Made by a program: the position numbers and the translations under genes. Positions 1-5,048 of a stretch of 6,672 nt of DNA are shown in pieces. The notes beneath the pieces are model-generated. The model ran no database searches and was not told the DNA's origin. It saw only the letters and a list, made by a program, of their open reading frames with translations. The stretch's first letter is position 1. The number at the start of each line of letters is the position of its first letter. Source of the DNA: Betaproteobacteria bacterium (GTDB lineage Bacteria > Pseudomonadota > Gammaproteobacteria > Burkholderiales > Usitatibacteraceae); the NCBI GenBank assembly GCA_025362705.1, contig JANYFH010000393.1, positions 1 to 6,672 of the forward strand. Reading direction: 5' to 3'.

Positions 1-1058
1 TCGATGACGTCATCATGGGCTGCGCGAATCAGGCGGGCGAGGACAACCGTAACGTTGCGCGCATGGCGTTGCTGCTGGCGGGGCTGCCAAAAGAAATTCC
101 TGCGAGCACGTTGAATCGATTGTGCGGTTCGGGCATGGATGCGGTCGGCTCGGCGGCGCGCGCGATCAAGTCTGGCGAAACGGCGCTGATGATCGCGGGC
201 GGTGTGGAGAGCATGAGCCGTGCGCCGTTCGTGATGCCCAAGGCCGACGCGGCTTTCTCGCGCAGCAATGCAATCTTCGATACCACCATCGGCTGGCGCT
301 TCATCAATCCTAAAATGAAAGCGATGTATGGCGTCGACCAGATGCCGGAGACTGCTGAAAACGTCGCCGATGAATACGAGATTTCACGTGCTGATCAGGA
401 TGCTTTCGCACTGCGCAGCCAGCAGCGTGCGGTGGCCGCACAGGTGGCGGGCCACTTTGATGATGAAATTGCGCCTGTTACACTCGCACAAAAAAAGGGC
501 GATCCGGTCGTCGTAAAAAAGGACGAGCATCCGCGCGAGACCTCGCTGGAATTGCTCGCTAAGTTAAAACCTATCATCAAGGAAAGCGGCACAGTAACTG
601 CCGGCAACGCTTCCGGTGTAAATGACGGCTCTTGCGCCCTCCTCATCGCCAATGCAGACAGCGCCAAACGATTCGGGCTGACACCGAAGGCACGCATCGT
701 CGCAATGGCAACCGCGGGCCTCGCGCCGCGCATCATGGGCATGGGGCCCGCGCCGGCCACACGCAAGGTGCTGGCGCTGGCTGGCTTGACGCTTGCGCAA
801 ATGGACGTCATCGAATTGAACGAGGCATTCGCCGCGCAAGGGCTGGCCGTGATGCGTGATCTGGGCTTGGCCGACAATGCGCCACACGTCAATCCGAACG
901 GTGGTGCGATTGCGCTGGGGCATCCGCTGGGCGCATCCGGTGCGCGACTGATCACGACCGCCATGTATGAATTGCATCGTCGCAATGGCCGCTACGCGCT
1001 TTGCACCATGTGCATCGGTGTGGGCCAGGGTATCGCGGTGATTATCGAAAAGGTTTAA
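1..1058 (+). CDS. pcaF: Beta-ketoadipyl-CoA thiolase / acetyl-CoA acyltransferase, 5' truncated
   Basis: Thiolase II-fold enzyme that cleaves a 3-oxoacyl-CoA with CoA, releasing acetyl-CoA; in the PcaF/PaaJ group the substrate is 3-oxoadipyl-CoA, giving succinyl-CoA and acetyl-CoA at the end of aromatic degradation. The frame is open from base 3 (residues DDVI precede the first ATG at 15), so the true start lies off the window; about 50 residues are missing compared with the usual ~400. Visible catalytic landmarks are the nucleophilic Cys in NRLCGSGMDA (codon 123-125), the NEAFAAQ motif, the His in GGAIALGHPLG (codon 921-923) and the second Cys in CTMCIGVGQG (codon 1011-1013). All are intact, so the enzyme should be active. 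The stretches IFDTTIGWRF, DEHPRETSLE and TAGNASGVNDG are characteristic of the PcaF/PaaJ branch as I remember it. No other pca or paa gene is in view, so a general acetyl-CoA acetyltransferase or PaaJ role remains possible. The acyl-CoA dehydrogenase follows on the same strand. The thiolase call is near certain; the gene symbol is likely but not proven. Confidence 0.93.
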   Translation, partial: DDVIMGCANQAGEDNRNVARMALLLAGLPKEIPASTLNRLCGSGMDAVGSAARAIKSGETALMIAGGVESMSRAPFVMPKADAAFSRSNAIFDTTIGWRFINPKMKAMYGVDQMPETAENVADEYEISRADQDAFALRSQQRAVAAQVAGHFDDEIAPVTLAQKKGDPVVVKKDEHPRETSLELLAKLKPIIKESGTVTAGNASGVNDGSCALLIANADSAKRFGLTPKARIVAMATAGLAPRIMGMGPAPATRKVLALAGLTLAQMDVIELNEAFAAQGLAVMRDLGLADNAPHVNPNGGAIALGHPLGASGARLITTAMYELHRRNGRYALCTMCIGVGQGIAVIIEKV

Positions 1059-1142
1059 GGCTTTGGGTGTGAACGCAATTCACCGTGCGGGCATGTATCG
1101 TAAAAAGATTGCCAATTTCACGAAAATCACTACCATTCGCGA

Positions 1143-2300
1143 ATGGACAAACTACAGTCACACCACGAAATTCGCGACGGCGTACGCGCCGTATGCAAAG
1201 AATTCAATTCTGCATACTGGCAACGCATCGATGAAGCCCGGGGTTTCCCGGATGAATTTGTCAATGCCCTGACCCAGGCGGGTTGGCTCTCCGCGCTCAT
1301 CCCTGAAGAGTACGGGGGCTCCGGCCTGAGCCTGACGGAGGCGTCCGTCATCATGGAAGAGATCAACCGTTCCGGCGGTAACTCGGGTGCCTGCCACGGC
1401 CAGATGTACAACATGGGCACGCTGCTGCGCCATGGATCCAAGTCCCAGAAGCAACAATATTTGCCCAAGATCGCATCAGGCGAATTGCGCTTGCAATCAA
1501 TGGCCGTCACTGAGCCTTCAACTGGCTCAGACACCACGCAGCTCAAGACCGTTGCGGTGAAAAAAGGTGACCGCTATGTGGTCAACGGTCAAAAAGTCTG
1601 GATTTCACGTGTCCAACACTCGGACCTGATGATCTTGCTGGCGCGCACCACACCGCTCGCAGACGTAACCAGGAAATCTGCGGGAATGTCGATATTCATC
1701 GTTGACTTGCGGGAAGCGATCGGCAAAGGCCTCACCGTCAAGCCAATTCGCAACATGGTGAATCACGAAACCAATGAACTCTTTTTCGACAACCTTGAAA
1801 TCCCCGCCGAAAATCTTATCGGCGAGGAGGGCTCCGGATTCAAATACATTCTCGATGGGCTCAACGCGGAACGTGCGCTGATTGCCGCTGAATGTATCGG
1901 CGATGGTTATTGGTTTGTCGACAAGGCAAATGCCTACGCGAAGGATCGCGTTGTATTTGGCCGCGCCATAGGCAAGAATCAGGGCATTCAGTTCCCGATT
2001 GCTGAAAGCTATATGGAGATCGAAGCCGCGAGCCTGATGCGCTATAAAGCCTGCGAACTATTTGACGCACACAAGCCATGCGGTGCAGAAGCCAATATGG
2101 CCAAGCACCTTTCTGCAAAAGCGTCGTGGGCGGCGGCCAACGCCTGCCTGCAAACGCATGGTGGTTTCGGGTTTGCGTGCGAATACGATGTCGAACGCAA
2201 GTTTCGCGAGACACGCTTGTATCAAGTCGCGCCGATTTCAACCAATCTCATCTTGTCGTACGTTGCCGAGCATGTGCTGGGTCTGCCGCGATCCTATTAG
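1143..2300 (+). CDS. Acyl-CoA dehydrogenase (FAD flavoprotein)
   Basis: Predicted cytoplasmic flavoenzyme of 385 residues, the usual length for the family, oxidising an acyl-CoA to its 2,3-enoyl-CoA and passing electrons to electron-transfer flavoprotein. The N-terminal helical domain runs to about residue 115 and includes IPEEYGGSGL. The middle beta domain holds the family signature AVTEPSTGSD (121-130), and the C-terminal helical domain holds the second signature QTHGGFGF (337-344) followed by a conserved Arg-rich segment. At the place where medium- and short-chain enzymes carry the catalytic Glu of YEG, this protein has YQVAPIST (Pro364). A Glu in GLNAER (Glu243) sits where isovaleryl-CoA and long-chain dehydrogenases carry theirs, so it is the likely base. 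The ATG at 1143 is the first in-frame start after a stop at 1101-1103; no clear Shine-Dalgarno precedes it. The gene lies 84 bp after the thiolase with no obvious terminator between, so co-transcription is plausible. The substrate cannot be read from the sequence; a branched or unusual acyl-CoA is possible. Confidence 0.93.
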   Translation: MDKLQSHHEIRDGVRAVCKEFNSAYWQRIDEARGFPDEFVNALTQAGWLSALIPEEYGGSGLSLTEASVIMEEINRSGGNSGACHGQMYNMGTLLRHGSKSQKQQYLPKIASGELRLQSMAVTEPSTGSDTTQLKTVAVKKGDRYVVNGQKVWISRVQHSDLMILLARTTPLADVTRKSAGMSIFIVDLREAIGKGLTVKPIRNMVNHETNELFFDNLEIPAENLIGEEGSGFKYILDGLNAERALIAAECIGDGYWFVDKANAYAKDRVVFGRAIGKNQGIQFPIAESYMEIEAASLMRYKACELFDAHKPCGAEANMAKHLSAKASWAAANACLQTHGGFGFACEYDVERKFRETRLYQVAPISTNLILSYVAEHVLGLPRSY

Positions 2301-2375
2301 TGCAAAGCCACACGCAGCGAGCAGCATTACCCTGTTGGGATTCGACGGCACTGAACAGCAGCCTGTGAGCACGTG
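2301..2375. other. Convergent intergenic gap, no clear terminator
   Basis: This is the 75-bp gap between the tail-to-tail dehydrogenase and HD-hydrolase genes. I see no GC-rich hairpin followed by a T-run on either strand. The only notable structure is the perfect 10-bp palindrome AGCACGTGCT at 2368-2377, which runs into the stop codon (TAG, minus strand, 2378-2376) of the hydrolase gene. Having no loop it is a poor terminator stem, though it could be a protein-binding site or chance. Confidence 0.5.
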
Positions 2376-3308
2376 CTAACCCGAATTGAGCGGCTGTAGC
2401 GAAGGCGGCGCGCGCCGCAGCAAATGGCTACCGTTTATGCCGATTTCTTTCGCGAAATGCACGTTCTTGGTTGCGGCGTGCATGTACAGATTGAAGCCAC
2501 CAAAATGAGTCGCGGCATAGTTGTAAGCGCCGCCCAAGTCATATTCGAGACGATTCACTGCGCTCTCGAAAAATGCCGGCGTCTTATTGACCAGATCGTC
2601 ACCTGACTCGAACACCACTTGTTCGCCGTCAGCTGATTTTTTGATCGCAATACCGCCTGCAACAAACTCGGTGTAAAGGCGATCACGACATTTTTCCAGA
2701 TAGCAGCGGTCAGACATCTGGGCGATAATGTCAGCAGAACCCAGCAAGCTGCCAAGCATGCGCAGCACCGGGTCTTGCACCAGGATTTCGGCAACGCGTT
2801 TTTCGAACCCGGTGAAGTGAATCAGTTCCGCTGCTGCTTCTACACAATCGCCCAAGCCTATTTCCGGGACATAGCGACGCAAAAACTCCGCGCCGCGGGA
2901 TACGTGACTCAAGGTGTACTCGGCGCCGTTTTTAGCCGACGTATCCGTTGTTTGGCGCAAATAGCCAATATCGTGAAAAAGCGCTGTGATGACACCGAGC
3001 TGAAAAAACCGGACGCCGAACGCGGGCGTGCCGTTGCGGGATCGTTCGTATCCATCCATCAGGCGCGCCATCGCGAGCGTGACATCCATCACGTGTTGCA
3101 GATTGTGGTAACCGGTATCGCACGCGCAATAGCCGGGATAGTCGCCAGCATAAAGCTTGGCAATATCATCGAAAGCACGATCCATCGCCACATGCGCCGC
3201 ACCCGGATAGAGAAGGCGGAACAGTCGCGCAATTTCCCTCCGTACTGCGCTCGCATCCGTTGTCTGGATGCGATTCGTCACATCAAAATCGTTGCGTCTC
3301 GATTGCAT
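2376..3308 (-). CDS. HD-superfamily metal-dependent phosphohydrolase, PDE-like
   Basis: Predicted soluble, cytoplasmic hydrolase of 310 residues acting on a phosphodiester or phosphomonoester, probably through a two-metal centre. Counting from the ATG at 3308, the first metal motif is YHNLQHVMDV (67-76), which matches the HNxxHxxDV signature of class I cyclic-nucleotide phosphodiesterases. It is followed by ALFHDIGYL with the HD pair at 112-113, SHVSRGAEFL with His135, IHFTGF with His164, and SADIIAQMSD with Asp193. This order of H...HD...H...D is the HD-domain metal-ligand layout. The remaining C-terminal third (from about 205) has no motif I recognise. There is no signal peptide and no membrane segment. 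I chose ATG 3308 because GGTGGGA lies just upstream of it; a GTG at 3317 would add three residues. The gene stands alone, convergent with the dehydrogenase and divergent from the DUF465 gene. The substrate is unknown: cyclic nucleotides, (p)ppGpp or other nucleotides are all possible. Confidence 0.85.
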   Translation of the reverse strand: MQSRRNDFDVTNRIQTTDASAVRREIARLFRLLYPGAAHVAMDRAFDDIAKLYAGDYPGYCACDTGYHNLQHVMDVTLAMARLMDGYERSRNGTPAFGVRFFQLGVITALFHDIGYLRQTTDTSAKNGAEYTLSHVSRGAEFLRRYVPEIGLGDCVEAAAELIHFTGFEKRVAEILVQDPVLRMLGSLLGSADIIAQMSDRCYLEKCRDRLYTEFVAGGIAIKKSADGEQVVFESGDDLVNKTPAFFESAVNRLEYDLGGAYNYAATHFGGFNLYMHAATKNVHFAKEIGINGSHLLRRAPPSLQPLNSG

Positions 3309-3371
3309 TGATCCCACCGCGCCAAGTAAAAGTCGGGGCGCTGTGCGTTTCGGCTACGCGACCCTGTTCTG

Positions 3372-3399
3372 AGCATGCATTTCACACCTTTGAGGTCAA
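3372..3399 (-). promoter_or_regulatory. Candidate sigma-70 promoter for the HD hydrolase
   Basis: Read on the minus strand, TTGACC (3399-3394, 5 of 6 to the -35 consensus) is followed after 16 bases by CATGCT (3377-3372, a weak -10 match keeping A2, T3 and T6). It lies about 65 bases upstream of the hydrolase ATG, a sensible distance. The -35 is good and the -10 is poor, so this is only a candidate. Confidence 0.25.
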
Positions 3400-3427
3400 A
3401 AAAGCAAATGTAAGACACATCGATAGC

Positions 3428-3454
3428 CCGCGTGCAAAGAACGCTTCTGCGCGG
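3428..3454 (+). other. Imperfect inverted repeat before the DUF465 gene
   Basis: The arms CCGCG-CA-GAA (3428-3441) and TTC-TG-CGCGG (3445-3454) pair around a CGC loop, giving 10 base pairs interrupted by two 2-base bulges (TG and AA) in the left arm. It ends 11 bases before the ribosome binding site of the DUF465 gene and directly abuts TATATT (3455-3460). It could be a leader hairpin or a regulator site. No T-run follows, so it is not a typical terminator. Confidence 0.25.
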
Positions 3455-3465
3455 TATATTGATGT

Positions 3466-3473
3466 AGGGGGAG
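3466..3473 (+). promoter_or_regulatory. Strong Shine-Dalgarno for the DUF465 gene
   Basis: AGGGGGAG lies 7 bases upstream of the ATG at 3481. The purine run and ideal spacing fix this start and suggest efficient translation of the small protein. Confidence 0.75.
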
Positions 3474-3480
3474 ACGCGAT

Positions 3481-3693
3481 ATGAGCACGACCACCGTGGA
3501 TTCGGATGCAATCGAGCGGCGCATCGTTGAACTAAAGCAGGAACACGGCGATCTTGGATTGGCAATCGATGCCATCATCTCCGTCCCGCTCCACGATGAA
3601 TTGCAGTTGAAGCGCCTGAAAAAACGCAAATTGTTGTTAAAGGACCAGATTTCCTTCCTTGAGGCGCAATTGACCCCGGATATTCCTGCGTAA
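3481..3693 (+). CDS. DUF465 / YdcH-family small protein
   Basis: A 70-residue, highly charged, probably cytoplasmic protein. The segment ELKQEHGDLGLAID (about 17-30), the central LHDELQLKRLKKRKLLLKD (about 37-55) and the closing FLEAQL match the DUF465 family, whose E. coli member YdcH is of similar length (about 74). The heptad-like spacing of Leu and Ile with many Lys and Glu predicts a helical hairpin or coiled coil. The molecular function of the family is not established, and I assign none here. The ATG at 3481 is backed by a very good ribosome binding site. The gene is divergent from the HD hydrolase and lies 158 bp before the efflux adaptor start; whether it shares a transcript with the adaptor cannot be decided from sequence. 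There is no signal peptide and no cysteine. Confidence 0.88.
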   Translation: MSTTTVDSDAIERRIVELKQEHGDLGLAIDAIISVPLHDELQLKRLKKRKLLLKDQISFLEAQLTPDIPA

Positions 3694-3703
3694 TGTGAGC
3701 TTT

Positions 3704-3736
3704 GATCAGGTCGCAGTTGTTGCGGGAAACATGATC
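3704..3736 (+). other. Weak stem-loop after the DUF465 gene
   Basis: Outer arms GATCA (3704-3708) and TGATC (3732-3736) enclose a smaller hairpin CGCA-gttgt-TGCG (3712-3724). It begins 11 bases after the DUF465 stop. No T-run follows, so it is at best a weak attenuator or transcript-end structure, and it may be chance. Confidence 0.2.
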
Positions 3737-3767
3737 GTTGCTTCTACTGACATCTGTGTGTCTTGCA

Positions 3768-3796
3768 TGGGCAAGCGACGTGATTCGGAGGATAAT
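3768..3796 (+). promoter_or_regulatory. Candidate sigma-70 promoter for the efflux operon
   Basis: TGGGCA (3768-3773, 4 of 6 to the -35 consensus), a 17-base spacer and GATAAT (3791-3796, 5 of 6 to the -10) lie about 55 bases before the adaptor ATG. Transcription would start near 3803. That would remove the GGAGGA at 3787-3792 from the message, so this promoter and translation of the upstream 17-codon frame exclude each other. A small CTTGC-ATGG-GCAAG inverted repeat (3762-3775) overlaps the -35. Confidence 0.25.
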
Positions 3797-3801
3797 TGAC
3801 G

Positions 3802-3855
3802 ATGCGGTCAGTACCAAGAAAGCCGCCCCTTCTCTCAAGCTCTTGTCAGAAATGA
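3802..3855 (+). CDS. Possible 17-codon upstream ORF overlapping the adaptor start (ATGA)
   Basis: An ATG at 3802 follows a good Shine-Dalgarno, GGAGGA (3787-3792), at 9 bases. It encodes the peptide MRSVPRKPPLLSSSCQK. Its TGA (3853-3855) overlaps the adaptor ATG (3852-3854) as ATGA, the classic geometry for translational coupling. The adaptor start itself has no visible ribosome binding site. The peptide resembles nothing I know and has no membrane segment or signal, so if real it is more likely a regulatory leader than a functional protein. It may also be coincidence, and the candidate promoter at 3768-3796 would exclude it. Confidence 0.3.
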   Translation: MRSVPRKPPLLSSSCQK

Positions 3856-5048
3856 AAAAAAATCTCGTTATTCCCGGCGCGCTCGTCGGCTTATTGCTCA
3901 TCGGCGGCGGCGGTTACTTGATTGGAAAAAGCCAATCCAGCGCGAGTCCACCGGGTAACGCGACTACAGGCGGGACGCAAACAAGCGCCAAGGCGGCTGC
4001 GACCAGCGCTGTAATAGCCATCGAGGCCACCACCGTGAAATCCGTACGGATGGCGCAGGGACTCACCGCCGTCGGTTCGCTGCGCTCGGATGAGTCGGTA
4101 ACGATTCGACCGGAAGTGGCGGGCAGGATCAGCGAATTCGGATTTCGTGAAGGCCAGAGCGTGGCTAGCGGCGCAATGTTGATTCGTTTCGACACCTCGG
4201 TACAACGCGCCGAACTGGAACAGGCCGAAGCAAATTTAGGCCTGAGCAAAAGTCGACTTGAACGATCGCGCGACTTGTTCACCAAAGGTTTCATTTCCGC
4301 ACAGGCGCGCGACGAATCCGAAAGCAATTTCAAAGTCGCACAGGCAACTTACGATTTGTCGCAGGCGCGCTTGACGAAACTCGAAATCAAGGCACCTTTT
4401 TCCGGCGTCGTCGGCTTGCGCCTGGTTAGCATCGGTGATTACGTGAAAGACGGTCAGGACATCGTCAATCTCGAGGGCATCGATCCGCTGAAAGTGGATT
4501 TCAGAATTCCCGAAATCTACCTGAAGCAGGTCGCGGTTGGTCAGGCGCTGCAAATTACACTGGATGCGTTCCCGAACCAGACTTTTCAGGGTAAGGTTTT
4601 CGCGATCAATCCATTGGTTGATACCAATGGCCGCTCGATCGTCATTCGCGCCATGGTCAAGAATACCGAGGCGCGCCTGCGGCCCGGCATGTTCGCGCGC
4701 GTGCGCCTGTTGTTCAGTGACGAACGCGACTCGGTGGCCGTTCCTGAGCAATCGCTCATCCCGGTTGGTGACGAACAATATTTGTTCAAAGTTGTTGACG
4801 GACGTGCGCAACGCTCCAAGGTCGAGATTGGTCAGCGGCGCGAGGGACAGGTGGAAGTTCTGCTGGGATTGACGGCGGGTGATGTGGTGGTGACGGCGGG
4901 TCAACTGAAACTGCGCGACGGTGTGCCAGTAAAAATTGCGGAAGAGAAAAGCGCTGACAAGGACCAGTCGAAGTCGGCGTCGGATAACCCCCAACCTTCG
5001 CCGCCGGGAGGGGCAGGGACCGGCGCCAAAGCAGGAGACAAATCGTGA
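3852..5048 (+). CDS. RND efflux periplasmic adaptor subunit (membrane fusion protein, HlyD/AcrA type)
   Basis: A 398-residue adaptor that bridges an inner-membrane RND pump to an outer-membrane channel. The N-terminus MKKNLVIPGALVGLLLIGGG starts a single hydrophobic anchor (about 5-23); there is no lipobox Cys, so it is not a lipoprotein of the AcrA kind. A Gly/Thr/Ala/Ser linker follows. The first half of the lipoyl domain is PEVAGRISEF to LIRFD (87-114), then a helical hairpin rich in Ala, Glu, Arg and Gln (about 114-175), then the second lipoyl half APFSGVVG (181-188), a beta-barrel, and a membrane-proximal domain with PEQSLIPV. The last ~35 residues (364-398) are a charged Lys/Ser/Pro/Gly tail of low complexity. 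The frame stays open upstream to a TTG at 3738, but those 38 residues look non-coding and would bury the anchor, so I take the ATG at 3852. No Shine-Dalgarno is seen before it. The stop overlaps the pump start by four bases. No regulator gene is adjacent, and the substrate is unknown. Confidence 0.92.
   Translation: MKKNLVIPGALVGLLLIGGGGYLIGKSQSSASPPGNATTGGTQTSAKAAATSAVIAIEATTVKSVRMAQGLTAVGSLRSDESVTIRPEVAGRISEFGFREGQSVASGAMLIRFDTSVQRAELEQAEANLGLSKSRLERSRDLFTKGFISAQARDESESNFKVAQATYDLSQARLTKLEIKAPFSGVVGLRLVSIGDYVKDGQDIVNLEGIDPLKVDFRIPEIYLKQVAVGQALQITLDAFPNQTFQGKVFAINPLVDTNGRSIVIRAMVKNTEARLRPGMFARVRLLFSDERDSVAVPEQSLIPVGDEQYLFKVVDGRAQRSKVEIGQRREGQVEVLLGLTAGDVVVTAGQLKLRDGVPVKIAEEKSADKDQSKSASDNPQPSPPGGAGTGAKAGDKS
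5033..5038 (+). promoter_or_regulatory. Shine-Dalgarno setting the GTG start of the RND pump
   Basis: AGGAGA lies inside the end of the adaptor gene, 6 bases before the GTG at 5045. It decides the pump start and supports coupled translation of the two subunits. Confidence 0.75.

Noticed and set aside
490..521. Two A_AAA_AAG heptamers in the reading phase of the thiolase (491-497 and 515-521), like the dnaX slippery site.
   Set aside because: They simply encode two Lys-Lys pairs. A -1 shift would hit a stop at 560-562 and truncate a conserved enzyme, and no pseudoknot or strong upstream SD is evident.
395..985. Antisense open frame (196 residues) opposite the thiolase.
   Set aside because: Shadow of a strongly conserved sense gene; composition is non-protein-like.
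1069..1083. Small inverted repeat GTGAA-cgcaa-TTCAC between the thiolase and the dehydrogenase.
   Set aside because: Only five base pairs with no T-run; too weak to call a terminator.
2775..3311. Plus-strand open frame (178 residues) opposite the HD hydrolase.
   Set aside because: The minus strand carries ordered metal-binding motifs over the same bases; the plus-strand frame shows none.
3455..3460. TATATT as a -10 box for the DUF465 gene.
   Set aside because: The predicted start would fall on the ribosome binding site, and the bases 17-18 upstream (GTGCAA) match the -35 at only three of six positions.
3738..3851. Upstream in-frame extension of the adaptor from a TTG start.
   Set aside because: It would add 38 residues without family resemblance ahead of the membrane anchor, with no ribosome binding site for the TTG.
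3855..3862. Run of eight A directly after the adaptor ATG, a possible phase-variable tract.
   Set aside because: It encodes Lys-Lys-Asn, a common start of exported proteins, and eight A is short for reliable phase variation.
4236..4994. Long antisense open frame (252 residues) opposite the efflux adaptor.
   Set aside because: Its His, Arg and Gln rich composition is typical of a frame opposite a GC-biased coding gene, and the sense frame has clear adaptor domains.
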